Origin: an uncultured Clostridia bacterium | Lineage (GTDB): Bacteria > Bacillota > Clostridia > Oscillospirales > Acutalibacteraceae | Length of the DNA stretch: 33,064 bases | Assembly (NCBI GenBank): GCA_937916395.1 | Contig: CALFTN010000084.1 | Span: 1 to 33,064 of the forward strand | Reading direction: 5' to 3' | In this document: in pieces, positions 32,973 through 33,064 of the stretch | Position numbering within the stretch: the stretch's first letter is position 1 | Layout of the letters: every line of letters starts with the position of its first letter | The notes under the pieces: model-generated | Told to the model about the DNA's origin: nothing | What the model saw: the letters and a program-made list of their open reading frames with translations, nothing else | Databases searched by the model: none | Made by a program: the position numbers and the translations under genes

Positions 32973-33064
32973 TTAATACTTATCATCGTAACCATCAAAG
33001 TTATAGTCGTTTGATGAATCATAGTTATTTATTTCTGGGATTTCCATTTGTGCAGATGTGCTTA
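32973..33064 (-). CDS. C-terminal end of an unidentified protein (partial)
   Basis: The minus strand reads an open frame of 29 codons from the window edge to a TAA at 32975-32973: STSAQMEIPEINNYDSSN, then a DYNFDGYDD-type acidic Asp/Tyr-rich end. Too short to identify. It lies 33 nt upstream of the FlhB-like gene on the same strand. In Bacillus the ylqH neighbour is ylqG, which makes an export- or hook-length-related protein a possibility, but nothing in these residues shows it. Confidence 0.55.
   Translation of the reverse strand, partial: STSAQMEIPEINNYDSSNDYNFDGYDDKY

Overview
The window is AT-rich, densely packed DNA with strong AGGAG-type ribosome binding sites and sigma-A-like promoters. 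It carries a clostridial-type GltX, a pyruvate:ferredoxin oxidoreductase (strict anaerobe metabolism), RecD2 and ComF, and large secreted proteins built from Cys-x-x-Cys repeats and Fn3-like repeats. Together these point to an anaerobic gut-type member of the Clostridia, perhaps an Oscillospiraceae/Ruminococcus relative. The class is a fairly safe inference; the family is a guess.

Layout. 1-3.6 kb: a truncated 14-bp minisatellite, then an operon of an ECF sigma factor, a membrane-anchored beta-propeller protein that could act as its sensor/anti-sigma partner, and a small anchored protein. 3.7-7.2 kb: a large secreted modular protein (GLUG-like, Ig-like, Fn3, six Cys-pair repeats, four Fn3-like repeats). 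7.2-11.3 kb: gltX, glnS and a small membrane protein, closed by a strong terminator facing the recD2-comF pair on the minus strand (11.35-14.28 kb). 14.36-19.85 kb: a two-gene glycoside operon, a GH2 beta-galactosidase followed by an unusual GNAT acetyltransferase/GH78 rhamnosidase fusion; both lack signal peptides and should work in the cytoplasm on imported sugars. 19.9-22.9 kb: a secreted transglutaminase-like protein whose C-terminal ~365 residues are paralogous to those of the 3.7 kb protein. 22.9-26.5 kb (minus): pyruvate:ferredoxin oxidoreductase. 26.65-28.2 kb: a CorC/HlyC-type CBS membrane protein behind a perfect consensus promoter.

The most interesting part is 28.2-32.6 kb. A small XRE regulator (minus) is separated from a divergent transcription unit by two near-identical 18-bp operator-like sites that lie on the promoters. 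The plus-strand unit encodes a 24-residue peptide, then an intrinsic terminator, then two half-size ABC exporters. This looks either like a leader-peptide/attenuator-controlled heterodimeric exporter (compare bmrBCD of Bacillus subtilis) or like a tiny exported peptide with its dedicated transporter. Complementary segments at the end of the peptide ORF and just before the exporter gene, and a duplicated CCGGAAAG element shared by the terminator and the exporter's ribosome binding site, support an RNA-level switch. The window ends with an orphan FlhB C-terminal-domain protein and the tail of an unidentified upstream gene, both on the minus strand.

No rRNA, tRNA, CRISPR array, insertion sequence or phage gene was seen.
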